Assembly: GCF_000374305.1 (NCBI RefSeq)
Contig: NZ_KB894095.1
Span: forward strand, 310,001 to 374,000
Source: Actinomadura flavalba DSM 45200
GTDB taxonomy: Bacteria; Actinomycetota; Actinomycetes; Streptosporangiales; Streptosporangiaceae
Reading direction: 5' to 3'
Length of the DNA: 64,000 nt
The first letter of the stretch is position 1. Every line of letters starts with the position of its first letter. Shown in pieces: positions 17,320 to 27,180 of the stretch. Made by a program: the position numbers and the translations under genes. A model generated the notes under the pieces. It was not told the DNA's origin. It searched no databases and worked only from the letters and a program-made list of their open reading frames with translations.

Positions 17320-17902
17320 TGGCGGCCAGCGCGCGGAACGCGCGGCCCCGGTGGCTGATCGCGTCCTTCTCCTGCGGGGCGAGTTCGGCGGCGGTGCGGG
17401 TGTGCTCGTCGGGGACGAACACCGGGTCGTAGCCGAAGCCGCCGTCGCCGCGCGGCGCGTCGATGACGCGGCCGTGCATGCGGCCCTCGACCACGTGCTC
17501 GGGGCCGCCGGGCACGACCAGGACGGCGGCGCACACGAAGTGGGCGGCGCGGTGCGGGTCTGCGACGTCGGCGATCTGGTCGAGCAGCAGGTCGACGTTG
17601 GCGCGGTCGCGGTCGCCGGTGGCGGTGCCGAACCGGCCCGACCAGCGGGCCGACAGCACGCCGGGCATGCCGTTGAGGGCGTCGACGCACAGGCCGGAGT
17701 CGTCCGCGACGGCGGGCAGCCCGGTGTGCGCGGCGATGGCGCGGGCCTTGAGCAGCGCGTTGCCCTCGAACGTCAGCTCGGTCTCGGGGACGTCGGGCGC
17801 GTCCGGGTGGGCGTCGAGGCCGACGACGTCGATGCCGCCGAGGATGCGGTACAACTCAGCGATCTTGCCCTGGTTGCGGGTGGCGAGGACGACGGCGTTC
17901 AC
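17285..17902 (-). CDS. rdgB: dITP/XTP pyrophosphatase
   Basis: A 205-residue HAM1/RdgB-type enzyme that removes non-canonical purine triphosphates from the nucleotide pool. The start [18 protein letters not shown] has the T-R-N-x-G-K motif; [17 protein letters not shown] holds the catalytic Asp; [12 protein letters not shown] and SHRGRAF are further signatures. The GTG start overlaps the rph stop (GTGA), giving the rph-rdgB pair also seen in Mycobacterium (Rv1340-Rv1341). Its 3' end overlaps the MEDS-STAS gene on the other strand. Confidence 0.95.
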   Translation of the reverse strand: MNAVVLATRNQGKIAELYRILGGIDVVGLDAHPDAPDVPETELTFEGNALLKARAIAAHTGLPAVADDSGLCVDALNGMPGVLSARWSGRFGTATGDRDRANVDLLLDQIADVADPHRAAHFVCAAVLVVPGGPEHVVEGRMHGRVIDAPRGDGGFGYDPVFVPDEHTRTAAELAPQEKDAISHRGRAFRALAAIIPSALAAQPD

Positions 17903-18618
17903 CGGGCCAGCGCCTCCTGCTGGAGCCGGGTCAGCTCGGCGCAGCCGGCGGCGGCCAGGTCGAGCAGGGCGTCCAGCTCGGCGCGGTCGAACGGGGCGCC
18001 CTCGGCGGTGCCCTGGACCTCGACGAACCGTCCGTCGCCGGTGCAGACGACGTTCATGTCGGTCTCGGCGGCGGCGTCCTCGACGTAGCACAGGTCGAGC
18101 CGGGGCTCGCCCTCGACGACGCCGACGCTGACGGCCGACACCGTGCCGGTGAACGGGTCCTTCCTGACCAGGCCCTTGCCGCGCATCCAGGTGACGGCGT
18201 CGGCGAGGGCGATGTAGGCGCCGGTGATCGCGGCGGTGCGGGTGCCGCCGTCGGCCTGGAGGACGTCGCAGTCGAGCTGGATCGTGTTCTCCCCGAGCTT
18301 CTTGGGGTCGATGCAGGCGCGCAGCGACCGCCCGATGAGCCGGGAGATCTCGTGCGTCCGCCCGCCGATCTTGCCCCGGACGGACTCGCGGTCGTTGCGG
18401 GTGTTGGTGGCGCGCGGCAGCATCGCGTACTCGGCGGTCACCCAGCCGAGCCCGCTGTCGCGCCGCCAGCGCGGCACCGACGCCTGCACCGACGCCGCGC
18501 ACAGCACGCGCGTCCCGCCGAACTCGATGAGCACCGACCCCTCGGCGTGGTCGAGCCACCCCCGCTGGACGGTGACGGGACGGAGCTGGTCGAACGCGCG
18601 ATCATCAGGACGTGCCAT
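17899..18618 (-). CDS. rph: Ribonuclease PH
   Basis: A 239-residue phosphorolytic exoribonuclease that trims tRNA 3' ends. Typical segments: [37 protein letters not shown], and [20 protein letters not shown], which includes the phosphate-binding GGTRTA. Length and composition match the family. It is coupled by a four-base overlap to rdgB, and 17 bases separate it from the upstream MBL gene. Confidence 0.95.
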   Translation of the reverse strand: MARPDDRAFDQLRPVTVQRGWLDHAEGSVLIEFGGTRVLCAASVQASVPRWRRDSGLGWVTAEYAMLPRATNTRNDRESVRGKIGGRTHEISRLIGRSLRACIDPKKLGENTIQLDCDVLQADGGTRTAAITGAYIALADAVTWMRGKGLVRKDPFTGTVSAVSVGVVEGEPRLDLCYVEDAAAETDMNVVCTGDGRFVEVQGTAEGAPFDRAELDALLDLAAAGCAELTRLQQEALAR

Positions 18619-18635
18619 GGCCCAACCCTAGTGGG

Positions 18636-19388
18636 CTACAGCTCGTAGACGGCCCCCACGTGCGCCAGCTCGATCGGCCCGTCGTAGGTGCCGCCCTTGG
18701 CCTCGGCCAGCGAGGCGTCCGCGTCGTTCCACGGCACCAGGTGGGTGAGGACGAGCCGCCGCGCCCGCGCGCGGGCCGCGTGGTCGGCGGCCTCGCGGGC
18801 GGTGAGGTGGAGGGCGGGCGGGTTGTCGCCCTCCAGGAACGACGCCTCGCACAGGAACAGGTCGGCGTCGCGGGCGTGCTCGACGAGCGCGTCGGAGACG
18901 CCGGTGTCGCCGGAGTAGGCGAGGACCTTGCCGCCGTGCTCGATGCGGAACGCGAACGCCTCGATGGGGTGGGGCATCAGCGCCGTCGTGATCTGGAACG
19001 GGCCGACGGTCATCGGGCCCCGCTCCAGCGGCCGGAAGTCGAACGTGCCGGTCATGCCCGGCTCCTCCGGCAGGTCGTACGCCTTGGCCATCCGCCGCGC
19101 CGTGTCGTCGGGGCCGTACACCGGGATGACCGGCGCCGGGCCGCCCGGACGGTACGTGCGCGCCACCCAGTACCCGCACAGGTCCAGGCAGTGGTCGGCG
19201 TGCAGATGCGAGATGCAGATGGCGTCGATGTCGTACAGGGGGTGGAACCGCTGGAGCGAACCGATCGCGCCGTTGCCGATGTCCAGGAGGAGGTTGAAGC
19301 CCTCCGCCTGGACCAGGTAACTCGACGCGGGGCTGTCCGGCCCCGGGAAGCTGCCGGCGCAGCCGATCACAGTGACCCGCACGCTCAC
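18636..19388 (-). CDS. MBL-fold metallo-hydrolase (Rv1339-like)
   Basis: A 250-residue metallo-beta-lactamase-fold protein. VTVIGCAGSFPGPDSPASSY opens it; the metal site is SHLHADHCLDL (HxHxDH), with further ligands in DTGVSDALV and VLTHLVPW. Place and sequence type fit Rv1339 of M. tuberculosis, reported as an atypical cyclic-nucleotide phosphodiesterase. A role in cAMP turnover is therefore possible, but ElaC-like RNA processing or another phosphodiester substrate is not excluded. Confidence 0.8.
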   Translation of the reverse strand: MSVRVTVIGCAGSFPGPDSPASSYLVQAEGFNLLLDIGNGAIGSLQRFHPLYDIDAICISHLHADHCLDLCGYWVARTYRPGGPAPVIPVYGPDDTARRMAKAYDLPEEPGMTGTFDFRPLERGPMTVGPFQITTALMPHPIEAFAFRIEHGGKVLAYSGDTGVSDALVEHARDADLFLCEASFLEGDNPPALHLTAREAADHAARARARRLVLTHLVPWNDADASLAEAKGGTYDGPIELAHVGAVYEL

Positions 19389-19414
19389 TCCTCCTCTTGC
19401 CGTCCCCCGGCGAA

Positions 19415-20227
19415 TCAGGTCGTCAGAGCCTTGCTGGTGGTGGTCTCCACCGCGTCGATCTCGGGGCCGAGGAACCTGCGGCCGAGCGAGGCGAACACGG
19501 CGGGGTCACCGGTCGTACGAAAGCGGTGCCCCGGAGCGGGCGCGGTCTCACTCCGCGCGAGTCCCCGGTCCTGGAGCACCCGGTACACGTCCTTGGCGGT
19601 CTCGTCGGCACTTGAGACCAGTGTGACCCCGTCCCCGGCCACATACGAGATGACGCCGGTGAGCAAGGGGTAGTGCGTGCAGCCGAGGATCAGGGTGTCG
19701 CAGTCCGCGTCCAGAATCGGCCGCAGATAGGAGCGGGCGGCGGCGAGGAGATCGTCCCCGGCCGTGACGCCCTTCTCCACGAACTCGACGAAGCGCGGGC
19801 ACGCCGCGCTCGTCAGCTCGATGTGCGGTGCCGCCGCGAACGCGTCGTCGTAGGCGCGGCTCGTGACCGACGCGCGGGTGGCGATCAGCCCGACCCGCCC
19901 GTTGGACGTGGCCCGCGCGGCGCGCCGCACCGCCGGGTTGATCACCTCGACGACCGGGATCGCGTACCGCTCGCGGGCGTCGCGCAGCATCGCCGAGCTG
20001 GCGCTGTTGCACGCGATGACGAGCATCTTCACGCCCTCGTCCACGAGCTGGTCGAGCATCTCCAGCGCGAACGCCCGGACCTGCGCGATCGGGCGCGGGC
20101 CGTAAGGCTGGCGCGCCGAGTCACCGAGGTACAGGATCGGCTCGTTCGGCAGCTGGTCGAGGATGGCGCGGGCCACCGTGAGCCCGCCGAACCCGCTGTC
20201 GAAAATCCCGATCGGCGCTTCTGACAT
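19415..20227 (-). CDS. murI: Glutamate racemase
   Basis: A 270-residue enzyme that makes D-glutamate for peptidoglycan. Start: [20 protein letters not shown]. The two catalytic cysteines are in [14 protein letters not shown] and [11 protein letters not shown], and Asp of FDSG and His of THYPL are conserved. It is the murI of the same neighbourhood as in mycobacteria (Rv1338); the rhomboid gene that lies beside it there (Rv1337) is absent here. Confidence 0.95.
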   Translation of the reverse strand: MSEAPIGIFDSGFGGLTVARAILDQLPNEPILYLGDSARQPYGPRPIAQVRAFALEMLDQLVDEGVKMLVIACNSASSAMLRDARERYAIPVVEVINPAVRRAARATSNGRVGLIATRASVTSRAYDDAFAAAPHIELTSAACPRFVEFVEKGVTAGDDLLAAARSYLRPILDADCDTLILGCTHYPLLTGVISYVAGDGVTLVSSADETAKDVYRVLQDRGLARSETAPAPGHRFRTTGDPAVFASLGRRFLGPEIDAVETTTSKALTT

Positions 20228-20321
20228 GGTGCACGAGCCTAAGCGACGCGGGCCGTTTCACGGGCGTCATGCGTCCGACATCACACGGTCACATGCGGGA
20301 AAACGGCGTCGCTTTGACCTT

Positions 20322-21119
20322 TCAGCCGCGTCCGAGGCGAGCGATCTGGCGGCTCTGGGCCACCAGGCGGCCGGTCTCGTCCCAGACCTCGACCTCCTCG
20401 TCGAACCAGCCGTCGGAGACCATGCGGCCGGTGCCGTAGACGGCGAGCCACCCGGGGGCGGGCAGGGCGCGCAGCGTCCAGGTCAGCTCGACGGTCGGGG
20501 ACCAGCCGCGCGCGCCCGCGTTGAGCGCGACGGGCGGCAGGGCGTCCACGGCGAGCGCGAGGACGAACGGGTCGGGGGCGTGCTCGTCGCGGAGCCGGAA
20601 CCAGGCGCGCAGTTCGGGGCGGCCGGACGGCTCGCCGCTCAGCCAGCCCATCGTGGCCGGGTCGAAGTGCATGTCGACGCAGGACGCGAAGCCCTCCTGC
20701 GCCTCCGGCGTGCCCTGCGAGAAGTCCAGGCACTTCTCGATCGGCGGGAGGCCGGGGACGGGCCGGTCGCCGAGGTAGCCGGGGACGGCGGCGCCGTCGA
20801 GCGTCGCGGTGGTGATCAGCGCCTCGGTGAGGACCTTGTCGTCCTGGCGCAGCGTGACGAGCGCGGTCGCGGTGGTGCGGCCCGCGCGGCGCTGGTCGAC
20901 GACGATCTCGGCGCGGCCGGGACGGGCCGTGCGCAGGAACGTCGTCGCGGTGGACAGGGGGTGCGCGTGCGGCGAGACGTCCACGGCGGCGCGGCCGAGG
21001 ACGGCCATGAGGTAGCCGCCGTTGACGGCCTCGGCCATGCCGAAGGCGCCGTCGAGGTCGATCTCGTACCGGCCGTCGTCCACGCGCTTGACGGTGGTGG
21101 CGTCCCCGAACCTACTCAT
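20322..21119 (-). CDS. Thioesterase-family (double hot-dog) protein
   Basis: A 265-residue protein with two hot-dog halves. First half: GRYEIDLDGAFGMAEAVNGG, YLMAVLGRAAVDVSPH and TTFLRTARPGRAEI; second half: VALNAGARGWSPTVELTWTL and RMVSDGWFDEEVEVWDETGR. It is probably a TesB-type acyl-CoA thioesterase. The acid residue in the second domain is plausible (DEEVEVWD). Substrate chain length is unknown. It stands between murI and cysM. Confidence 0.8.
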   Translation of the reverse strand: MSRFGDATTVKRVDDGRYEIDLDGAFGMAEAVNGGYLMAVLGRAAVDVSPHAHPLSTATTFLRTARPGRAEIVVDQRRAGRTTATALVTLRQDDKVLTEALITTATLDGAAVPGYLGDRPVPGLPPIEKCLDFSQGTPEAQEGFASCVDMHFDPATMGWLSGEPSGRPELRAWFRLRDEHAPDPFVLALAVDALPPVALNAGARGWSPTVELTWTLRALPAPGWLAVYGTGRMVSDGWFDEEVEVWDETGRLVAQSRQIARLGRG

Positions 21120-21204
21120 CCCGTACCCCGTTCTAGAATCCAGTTCGGGTAAGACTGTAGCCGGGTCCGCGACGTGCGGGCACGCCGCGGACCCGTCGAT
21201 CGCG

Positions 21205-22441
<1,237 letters not shown>

Positions 22442-22470
22442 CGCGAAGCTCTCCTTGGTGTCGTACGGGC

Positions 22471-22500
22471 AGCCCGTCCCCAGGCACAACGGGACGGGCT
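22471..22500 (-). promoter_or_regulatory. Perfect 10-bp hairpin between the leader ORF and cysO
   Basis: AGCCCGTCCC and GGGACGGGCT form a perfect 10-bp stem with a 10-nt loop. It lies 21 bases beyond the stop of the 40-codon leader ORF and 30 bases before the cysO start, so ribosome stalling in the leader could change its folding. It could terminate transcription or block the cysO ribosome binding site. No U-tract is present. Function is inferred. Confidence 0.55.
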
Positions 22501-22520
22501 ACGGGGGAATTCCGGGTGAT

Positions 22521-22643
22521 TCAGCGCTGGCGGCGACAGTCGTAGACGACGTCGAGGCGCGTGTGCGCGAACAGGAAGCTCTGCACGGGGGCGAGGCGGA
22601 CGGGCGCGCGTCGTCGCGCGACCGGTCCCTCGCTCGTCTCCAT
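22521..22643 (-). CDS. Putative Cys-containing leader peptide of cysO-cysM
   Basis: A 40-codon ORF, METSEGPVARRRAPV..., ending in LDVVYDCRRQR and a TGA. It is rich in Arg, has a single Cys near its end, and that Cys uses TGT, a codon that is uncommon in such GC-rich genes. Short Cys-bearing upstream ORFs that attenuate sulfur genes are known in actinobacteria, where ribosomes stall at Cys codons when cysteine is low. The spacing to the hairpin at 22471-22500 fits. No strong ribosome binding site is visible, so translation is uncertain. Confidence 0.55.
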   Translation of the reverse strand: METSEGPVARRRAPVRLAPVQSFLFAHTRLDVVYDCRRQR

Positions 22644-22679
22644 GGCGGTCAGTTTACCGATGCCGGTCCGGGCGGCGGC

Positions 22680-23096
22680 CTAGACGTAGGACTCGACGAC
22701 CGTGACCTCTTCCTCGGTCACCTCGCCGTCCAGGATGCGGTACGACCGGAACTCGGTACTGTCGTCGTCGCGGGTGGACACCAGCACGTAGTGCGCGTTC
22801 GGCTCGGCGGCGTAGGAGATGTCGGTGCGCGACGGGTACGCCTCGGTGGCCGTGTGCGAGTGGTAGATGACGACGGGCTCCTCGTCGCGGTCGTCCATCT
22901 CGCGCCACACCTTGAGCTGTTCGTGCGAGTCGAACCGGTAGAACGTCGGGGACCGCTCGGCGTTGACCATCGGGATGAACCGGGTGGGCCGGTCCGAGCC
23001 GAGCGCCCCGGCGATGACGCCGCACGCCTCGTCGGGGTGGTCGGCGCGCGCGTGCGCGACGATCCGGTCGACCATGGCTCGTTCGATCGTCAGCAT
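22680..23096 (-). CDS. mec: Mec-type JAMM/M67 peptidase
   Basis: A 138-residue zinc metallopeptidase of the JAMM family. In mycobacteria Mec cleaves cysteine from CysO-Cys and so completes the pathway. The signature is HSHTATEAYPSRTD (HxH...S..D), with a supporting Glu in PDEACGVIAG near the start. The first ATG (23096) is used; a second in-frame ATG exists eight codons on. It lies upstream of cysO in the same direction with the leader ORF between, so a promoter inside the gap could drive cysO-cysM separately. Confidence 0.9.
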   Translation of the reverse strand: MLTIERAMVDRIVAHARADHPDEACGVIAGALGSDRPTRFIPMVNAERSPTFYRFDSHEQLKVWREMDDRDEEPVVIYHSHTATEAYPSRTDISYAAEPNAHYVLVSTRDDDSTEFRSYRILDGEVTEEEVTVVESYV

Positions 23097-23117
23097 GGTC
23101 GGCAGGGTACCGCCCGG

Positions 23118-24071
23118 TCACGGGACGCGGACGCGCAGCCTCGTCCGGGTGCCGGGGCGCGTGGCGCGGATCTCCACGAGCGTGCACAGCCGCCGCACCG
23201 CCCACATCCGGCTCTCGGCGTGCCGGTGGGCGTGCGGCGGGAAGTAGCCGAGGAACGGGTCGCGCGGGGACGCGTTGGGATCGGTGACGTCGCAGACCAA
23301 CTCGGCGCCCTCGCGCCACAGCCACACGGCACCGTGCCCGCCGCCCTCGCGGATGACGTGCGTCGCGACCTCATTGACGGCCAGCACGAACCCGTAGGAG
23401 TCACGCAACCCGTGCCGGAGGGCCTGATACGCCAGGAACTCCCGCAGCATGGGCAGCGAACCGGACGCGAACACCTTCCGGGCGGCCGTCAGCGGCGGCG
23501 GGACGAGCGGTTCGGCGTCGCACTCGGCGGAGAACCGGGCGGGCTCGACGTAGCCGGGGCTGTCGCGGGTGCCGCCGGCGTCGGTGAGCAGCGGATGGGT
23601 GCGCGCCGCGTCGCGCAGCAGCGTGGTCGGCAGCGTGCTCGTCGCGTACGCGCACAGCAGCCGGGTCGGCGTGCCCGCCAGCACCACGTTGAGGACGGCC
23701 TCGTGGCGCAGCCACTCGCGGACGTCGCGGTCGGCGCGACCCGTCCACACCGGCTCGGCCAGCAGCCGCACCGGGCCGCGCGGCCACCAGTCGTTGCGGG
23801 CGTGCTCGTGGAACGCGCCCAGCGCCTCGATCGGCCCGGTGAACCACGCGGCGGCGTCGATGAACTCGACGCCCTCGGTGCCCGCCGTGCCGAGCCGGTC
23901 GAACAGGGCCTCCGTCGCCTCGCCGCCCGCGATGACGACCGGGACCTCCCCGGCGCCGCGGGCCCGCTCCACGTACTGCCCGGCGACGTCCGCGAACTCG
24001 CCGGGCGTCGCGTACAGCAGCGCGGAGTGGTGCAGGGTGCGCAGGTCGGTGGTGGTGCGTTCCGACATCAT
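23118..24071 (-). CDS. MEDS plus degenerate HATPase protein, pair 3
   Basis: A 317-residue member of the same family as the genes at 13618 and 15542. MEDS part: HHSALLYATPGEFADVAGQY, TRLLCAYATSTLP. The HATPase part is degenerate: the N box reads AVNEVATHVIREGGG, with His where the Mg-ATP-binding Asn is expected, and the G1 site reads VCDVTDPNASP, lacking the usual Gly. It may bind without hydrolysing ATP or act as a pseudokinase. GGGAGGAA precedes ATG 24071, and the start overlaps the stop of the MEDS-STAS gene upstream. Confidence 0.7.
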   Translation of the reverse strand: MMSERTTTDLRTLHHSALLYATPGEFADVAGQYVERARGAGEVPVVIAGGEATEALFDRLGTAGTEGVEFIDAAAWFTGPIEALGAFHEHARNDWWPRGPVRLLAEPVWTGRADRDVREWLRHEAVLNVVLAGTPTRLLCAYATSTLPTTLLRDAARTHPLLTDAGGTRDSPGYVEPARFSAECDAEPLVPPPLTAARKVFASGSLPMLREFLAYQALRHGLRDSYGFVLAVNEVATHVIREGGGHGAVWLWREGAELVCDVTDPNASPRDPFLGYFPPHAHRHAESRMWAVRRLCTLVEIRATRPGTRTRLRVRVP

Positions 24072-24946
24072 CGTGCCGGTTCCTCCCTCAGCGCCGTGCC
24101 GATCGTGTCCCATCCGGCGAGCCGCGCCATCGCCCGCAGCGGTTCGGGCAGGCCCCGCAGCACGACCTGCCGGTCCGGGCGGGTGCCCGCCTCGCCCGCG
24201 CCGAGCAGGGCGCGCAGGCCGTCCAGATCGCAGAACTCCAGGCCGGACAGGTCCAGGCAGAAGTGCCCGGGGCGGCCCGCGTACCGGGCCAGCGCGTCCA
24301 GGACGGCCGGGAGCGTGCTCTCGTCCACGGCGCCGGTGAGCGCGAGGCCCGGCGGGGTGAACGTCGGGGAGATGCGCAGCACCCGGTCGGCGTAGAGGTC
24401 GTCGGCGCGGACGGCCGCGTCGTGCCCGGCGCGCAGGATCGTCATCTGCTCGTCGGTGAACCAGCGCCGGTCATAGGGGCACAGGACGACGGCGCGCTCC
24501 CCGGGCGCGGCGAACGCCGTCCGGCACACGCCGCCCGGCCCGTCCTGCTCGTTGGGCCAGCCCAGCAGCGAGAACGCGGTGTCGCCGGTGAGCCGGACGC
24601 CGCCGTAGCCCTGGAGCGTCGCCAGATCGACCTCGGTGCCGAGCAGCGCGGCGGTCTCCGCCGGGTCGAACCGGTCGGTCGCGACGTACGCCCGGACGAT
24701 CGGCCGCACGACGAACTGCCCGTTCTCCTCGGCCCGCCGCAGCGCGTCGCCGCCGAGCGCGTCGAGCACGGCCCCGGGCTCGTCGTCCTGCGCGAGGTAG
24801 ACGACCTTGTGCCCGGCGTCCAGCCCGTCGGCCACGAACCGTCCGACGACGGCCCGCCGCTCTTCCTCACTCCCGAACCCCAGGCACAGATGCTCGCCCA
24901 GCCGCACCGCACCGACCGGCCGGTCGCCCCGCCGCGCAGCCGCCAT
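24068..24946 (-). CDS. MEDS domain plus STAS domain protein, pair 3
   Basis: A 292-residue protein: MEDS domain (VRLGEHLCLGFGSEEERRAV, KVVYLAQD) and C-terminal STAS domain (GLALTGAVDESTLPAVLDAL, FCLDLSGLEFCDLDGLRALL). The phosphoacceptor position again lacks Ser (DLDG). Here the STAS protein comes first and the HATPase-like protein second, opposite to the pairs at 13.6-17.3 kb. The three pairs share one architecture and probably arose by duplication. Confidence 0.75.
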   Translation of the reverse strand: MAAARRGDRPVGAVRLGEHLCLGFGSEEERRAVVGRFVADGLDAGHKVVYLAQDDEPGAVLDALGGDALRRAEENGQFVVRPIVRAYVATDRFDPAETAALLGTEVDLATLQGYGGVRLTGDTAFSLLGWPNEQDGPGGVCRTAFAAPGERAVVLCPYDRRWFTDEQMTILRAGHDAAVRADDLYADRVLRISPTFTPPGLALTGAVDESTLPAVLDALARYAGRPGHFCLDLSGLEFCDLDGLRALLGAGEAGTRPDRQVVLRGLPEPLRAMARLAGWDTIGTALREEPAR

Positions 24947-24995
24947 GATCCGCCACCCTCCCTGGGCCTCGAATCACGCTAACACCGCGCTGTTT

Positions 24996-25181
24996 TCACG
25001 TCTCGTCGTCCTGACAACGCCGCCACAGCTCCAGGACCTTCGCGCGGTCGAACCGGAGCTGCCCGCCCGGCGTCTGCCCGGGACTGAGCAGGCCCCGCCT
25101 CGTCCACCGGATGACGGTGTAGGGGGTGACGCCGAACAGGCGGGCCACTTCGCTGGTCTTCATCGTTTCCTCCGTGGTCAT
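24996..25181 (-). CDS. BldC/MerR-like small helix-turn-helix protein
   Basis: A 61-residue DNA-binding protein. MKTSEVARLFGVTPYTVIRW is a winged helix-turn-helix of the MerR/excisionase/BldC class, followed by a wing (TPGGQLRFDRAKVLELWRR). There is no effector domain, as in BldC, the developmental regulator of Streptomyces. It overlaps the stop of the upstream HATPase gene by four bases. It could equally be an excisionase-like protein, but no integrase is near. Confidence 0.75.
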   Translation of the reverse strand: MTTEETMKTSEVARLFGVTPYTVIRWTRRGLLSPGQTPGGQLRFDRAKVLELWRRCQDDET

Positions 25182-25618
25182 GTCCGCACCTTTCCGCTCG
25201 TGTTCCACTGCGGTGCCCCGACGAGGGCCCACACCGCCTTGCCGCCGCCGCTCACGGCGTCCCATCCGACGCCGTCGCACAGTTCCGCGAGCATCGCCAG
25301 GCCCCGGCCGTCCTCGGCCGCGAGGTCGTCCAGGGTCCGGACGACGGGCCCTTCGGCCCCGTCGTCCCACACCTCCACGACCAGCCCGGCGTCGGCGAGG
25401 TACACCCGCACCGTCACCCGGACGCCGGCCGCGTGCTTGACGGCGTTGGTGACGAGCTCACTGACCGCGAGCATCGCCAGATGTGCCAGCTCCCCGCACT
25501 CGTGCAGCACGCACCAGGCACCGACGAACTCCCGCGCCCGCCGCACCGAGGCGAAGTCGCTCACGACCACGAGCGCGGCCACCCCACCGGCCGCCCCCGG
25601 AGCCGCCCCCACCATCAC
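25178..25618 (-). CDS. ATP-binding protein, RsbW-like HATPase
   Basis: A 146-residue single-domain HATPase of the anti-sigma kinase type. N box: AVSELVTNAVKHAAGVR (Glu and Asn present); G1: VVEVWDDGAEGP; G2 region: LAAEDGRGLAMLAELCDGVG. These small ATPases are very numerous in actinomycetes and are assumed to regulate sigma factors or BldC-type regulators. It is coupled to the downstream BldC-like HTH gene, suggesting a two-gene regulatory unit. Confidence 0.8.
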   Translation of the reverse strand: MMVGAAPGAAGGVAALVVVSDFASVRRAREFVGAWCVLHECGELAHLAMLAVSELVTNAVKHAAGVRVTVRVYLADAGLVVEVWDDGAEGPVVRTLDDLAAEDGRGLAMLAELCDGVGWDAVSGGGKAVWALVGAPQWNTSGKVRT

Positions 25619-25877
25619 CGCTCCCCCGCCGACGGCCGCTCACGAAAGGCCGTGCACCGAAGTTGCGCCCTCTCGACTCCACTTTCGAGATCGGACGCGT
25701 TGACGATTGTTGCCACCGCCCTACCTCCTCCCGACCTGTCCGTTTCCGAATCCACGGCACGCAGCCCGGGTCCAGAATTCATCGGAACTCGTTTCGGATT
25801 TACACTTCCACTCTGGAGCGTGACGGGTTATGTTCGCTACGTTCGCAACACAACAGCATGAAAGGATCATCGGGACG

Positions 25878-26693
25878 ATGCGCATCGACCACAACAACCC
25901 ACCGATCCCCGCTGCATCGTTGTGGCAGCTCGTCGCCATCCAAGTGGTCAGACACCGGTCCGAGCGCAACATCTCAGCCACTGCGCTGGCGGACTATCTG
26001 GAGATCGATAGATCAACTGTTTCGCGCATTGAGCACGGCATCATCAACCTCCAGGAGAAGTACGCCAAGAAGATCGACGACTGGTGGAACACGGATGGGC
26101 TCTTTGTGAGCCTTGCCCGTTTCGCACGCGAAGGCCATGACCGCGCCTGGTTCGCCGCCTACCTCGGCTTGGAGGCCGAAGCGACGGAAATCCGCATCTG
26201 GGAGTCGCTGACGATTCCCGGGCTGCTTCAGACGGAGGAGTACGTTCGTGCGCAGGTGATCTCCGCGCACGCCGATGACATCGACAAGCGCGTGGCCGAC
26301 CGGATGCGGCGTCAGAAGCGGTTGACAGATCCCGATCCGCCGCATCTCTGGATCCTGCTGGACGAAGGCGTCCTTCGACAGCCGGTCGGCGGGCCGAGTG
26401 TCATGCGCGGCCAGATGGCTCGCCTGCTTGAGGTGGGAAAGCTCCCACACGTGTCGATCCGCGTCATTCCCACGGCTGAGGGCGCGCACGTCGGCCGCGA
26501 CGGCTCCTTCCAGCTCATCACCGTCTCTTCACGGGAATCGGCCTACATCGAGGCGAGCGAGGAAGGTCGCCTGGTAGAAGACGCGGCTGAGGTAGGCTCC
26601 TTCCGGCGGAAGTTCGACCGCATCGGCGACATCGCGCTTCCCGTCAGCGCGTCGGCCACCTTGATCGAGCAAGTCCTGGAGGGTTTTCGATGA
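25878..26693 (+). CDS. Scr1-family XRE regulator with DUF5753
   Basis: A 271-residue regulator. The N-terminal helix-turn-helix spans about 20-70 (NISATALADYLEIDRSTVSR, IEHGIINLQEKYAKKI); the C-terminal DUF5753 region contains IPGLLQTEEYVRAQV and PHVSIRVIPTAEGAH. Family members pair with DUF397 proteins and behave as antitoxin-like regulators. ATG 25878 is chosen over the in-frame ATG at 25830 because the HTH then sits near the N-terminus, and AAAGGA lies upstream. Codon use is less GC-rich than in the flanks. Confidence 0.8.
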   Translation: MRIDHNNPPIPAASLWQLVAIQVVRHRSERNISATALADYLEIDRSTVSRIEHGIINLQEKYAKKIDDWWNTDGLFVSLARFAREGHDRAWFAAYLGLEAEATEIRIWESLTIPGLLQTEEYVRAQVISAHADDIDKRVADRMRRQKRLTDPDPPHLWILLDEGVLRQPVGGPSVMRGQMARLLEVGKLPHVSIRVIPTAEGAHVGRDGSFQLITVSSRESAYIEASEEGRLVEDAAEVGSFRRKFDRIGDIALPVSASATLIEQVLEGFR

Positions 26694-26890
26694 CTCCCGT
26701 TTGGCGCAAGTCCAGCCGCAGCGGCACCAGCGGCAATGAGAGCACCTGCGTCGAAGTCGCCAACCTCACCGGCACCACGCTGGGAACCCGCGACTCGAAG
26801 AACCCGGACGCCGGTCACCTCACCCTCACCCGCTCGACCTTCGCCCACCTCATCACGTCGGTCAAGACAGGCACCCTCGACCTGCCCTGA
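26690..26890 (+). CDS. DUF397 protein (copy 1)
   Basis: A 66-residue protein with the DUF397 pattern: WRKSSRSGTSGNESTCVEVA, GTRDSKNPDAGHLTLTRSTF. It overlaps the end of the XRE gene by ATGA, the usual arrangement of Scr1/Scr2-type pairs. The biochemical role is not settled; it is thought to work with the regulator. A second copy follows at 26983. Confidence 0.85.
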   Translation: MTPVWRKSSRSGTSGNESTCVEVANLTGTTLGTRDSKNPDAGHLTLTRSTFAHLITSVKTGTLDLP

Positions 26891-26903
26891 CCACCACCCA
26901 AAG

Positions 26904-26933
26904 AACCCCCGCCGCCCAAAGCGAGCGGGGGTT
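26904..26933 (+). terminator. Hairpin after the first DUF397 gene
   Basis: AACCCCCGC (26904-26912) and GCGGGGGTT (26925-26933) form a perfect 9-bp stem with a 12-nt loop. It follows the DUF397 stop by 13 bases and precedes a further DUF397 gene that has its own ribosome binding site. Confidence 0.6.
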
Positions 26934-26982
26934 CCGCATTCCCACCCCCGGGTACCACCACCTCGCCCCCGAAAGGAGACCC

Positions 26983-27180
26983 ATGCCAACCTGGCGCAAG
27001 TCCACCCACAGCGGCAGCAGCGGCAACCAGAGCGACTGCGTCGAAGTCGCCAACCTCACCGGCACCACGCTCGGAACCCGCGACTCAAAGAACCCGGACG
27101 CCGGCCACCTCACCTTCACCCGCCCGTCCTTCGCCAACCTTCTAGCCACCGTCAAGACAGGCGCCTTAGACCTCCCCTAA
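26983..27180 (+). CDS. DUF397 protein (copy 2)
   Basis: A 65-residue DUF397 protein nearly identical over its length to the copy at 26690 (TWRKSTHSGSSGNQSDCVEV, GTRDSKNPDAGHLTFTRPSF). GAAAGGAG precedes the ATG. It is separated from copy 1 by a terminator-like hairpin, so it may have its own promoter. This is a recent tandem duplication. It has no adjacent second regulator unless the frameshifted gene at 28193 was once its partner. Confidence 0.8.
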   Translation: MPTWRKSTHSGSSGNQSDCVEVANLTGTTLGTRDSKNPDAGHLTFTRPSFANLLATVKTGALDLP

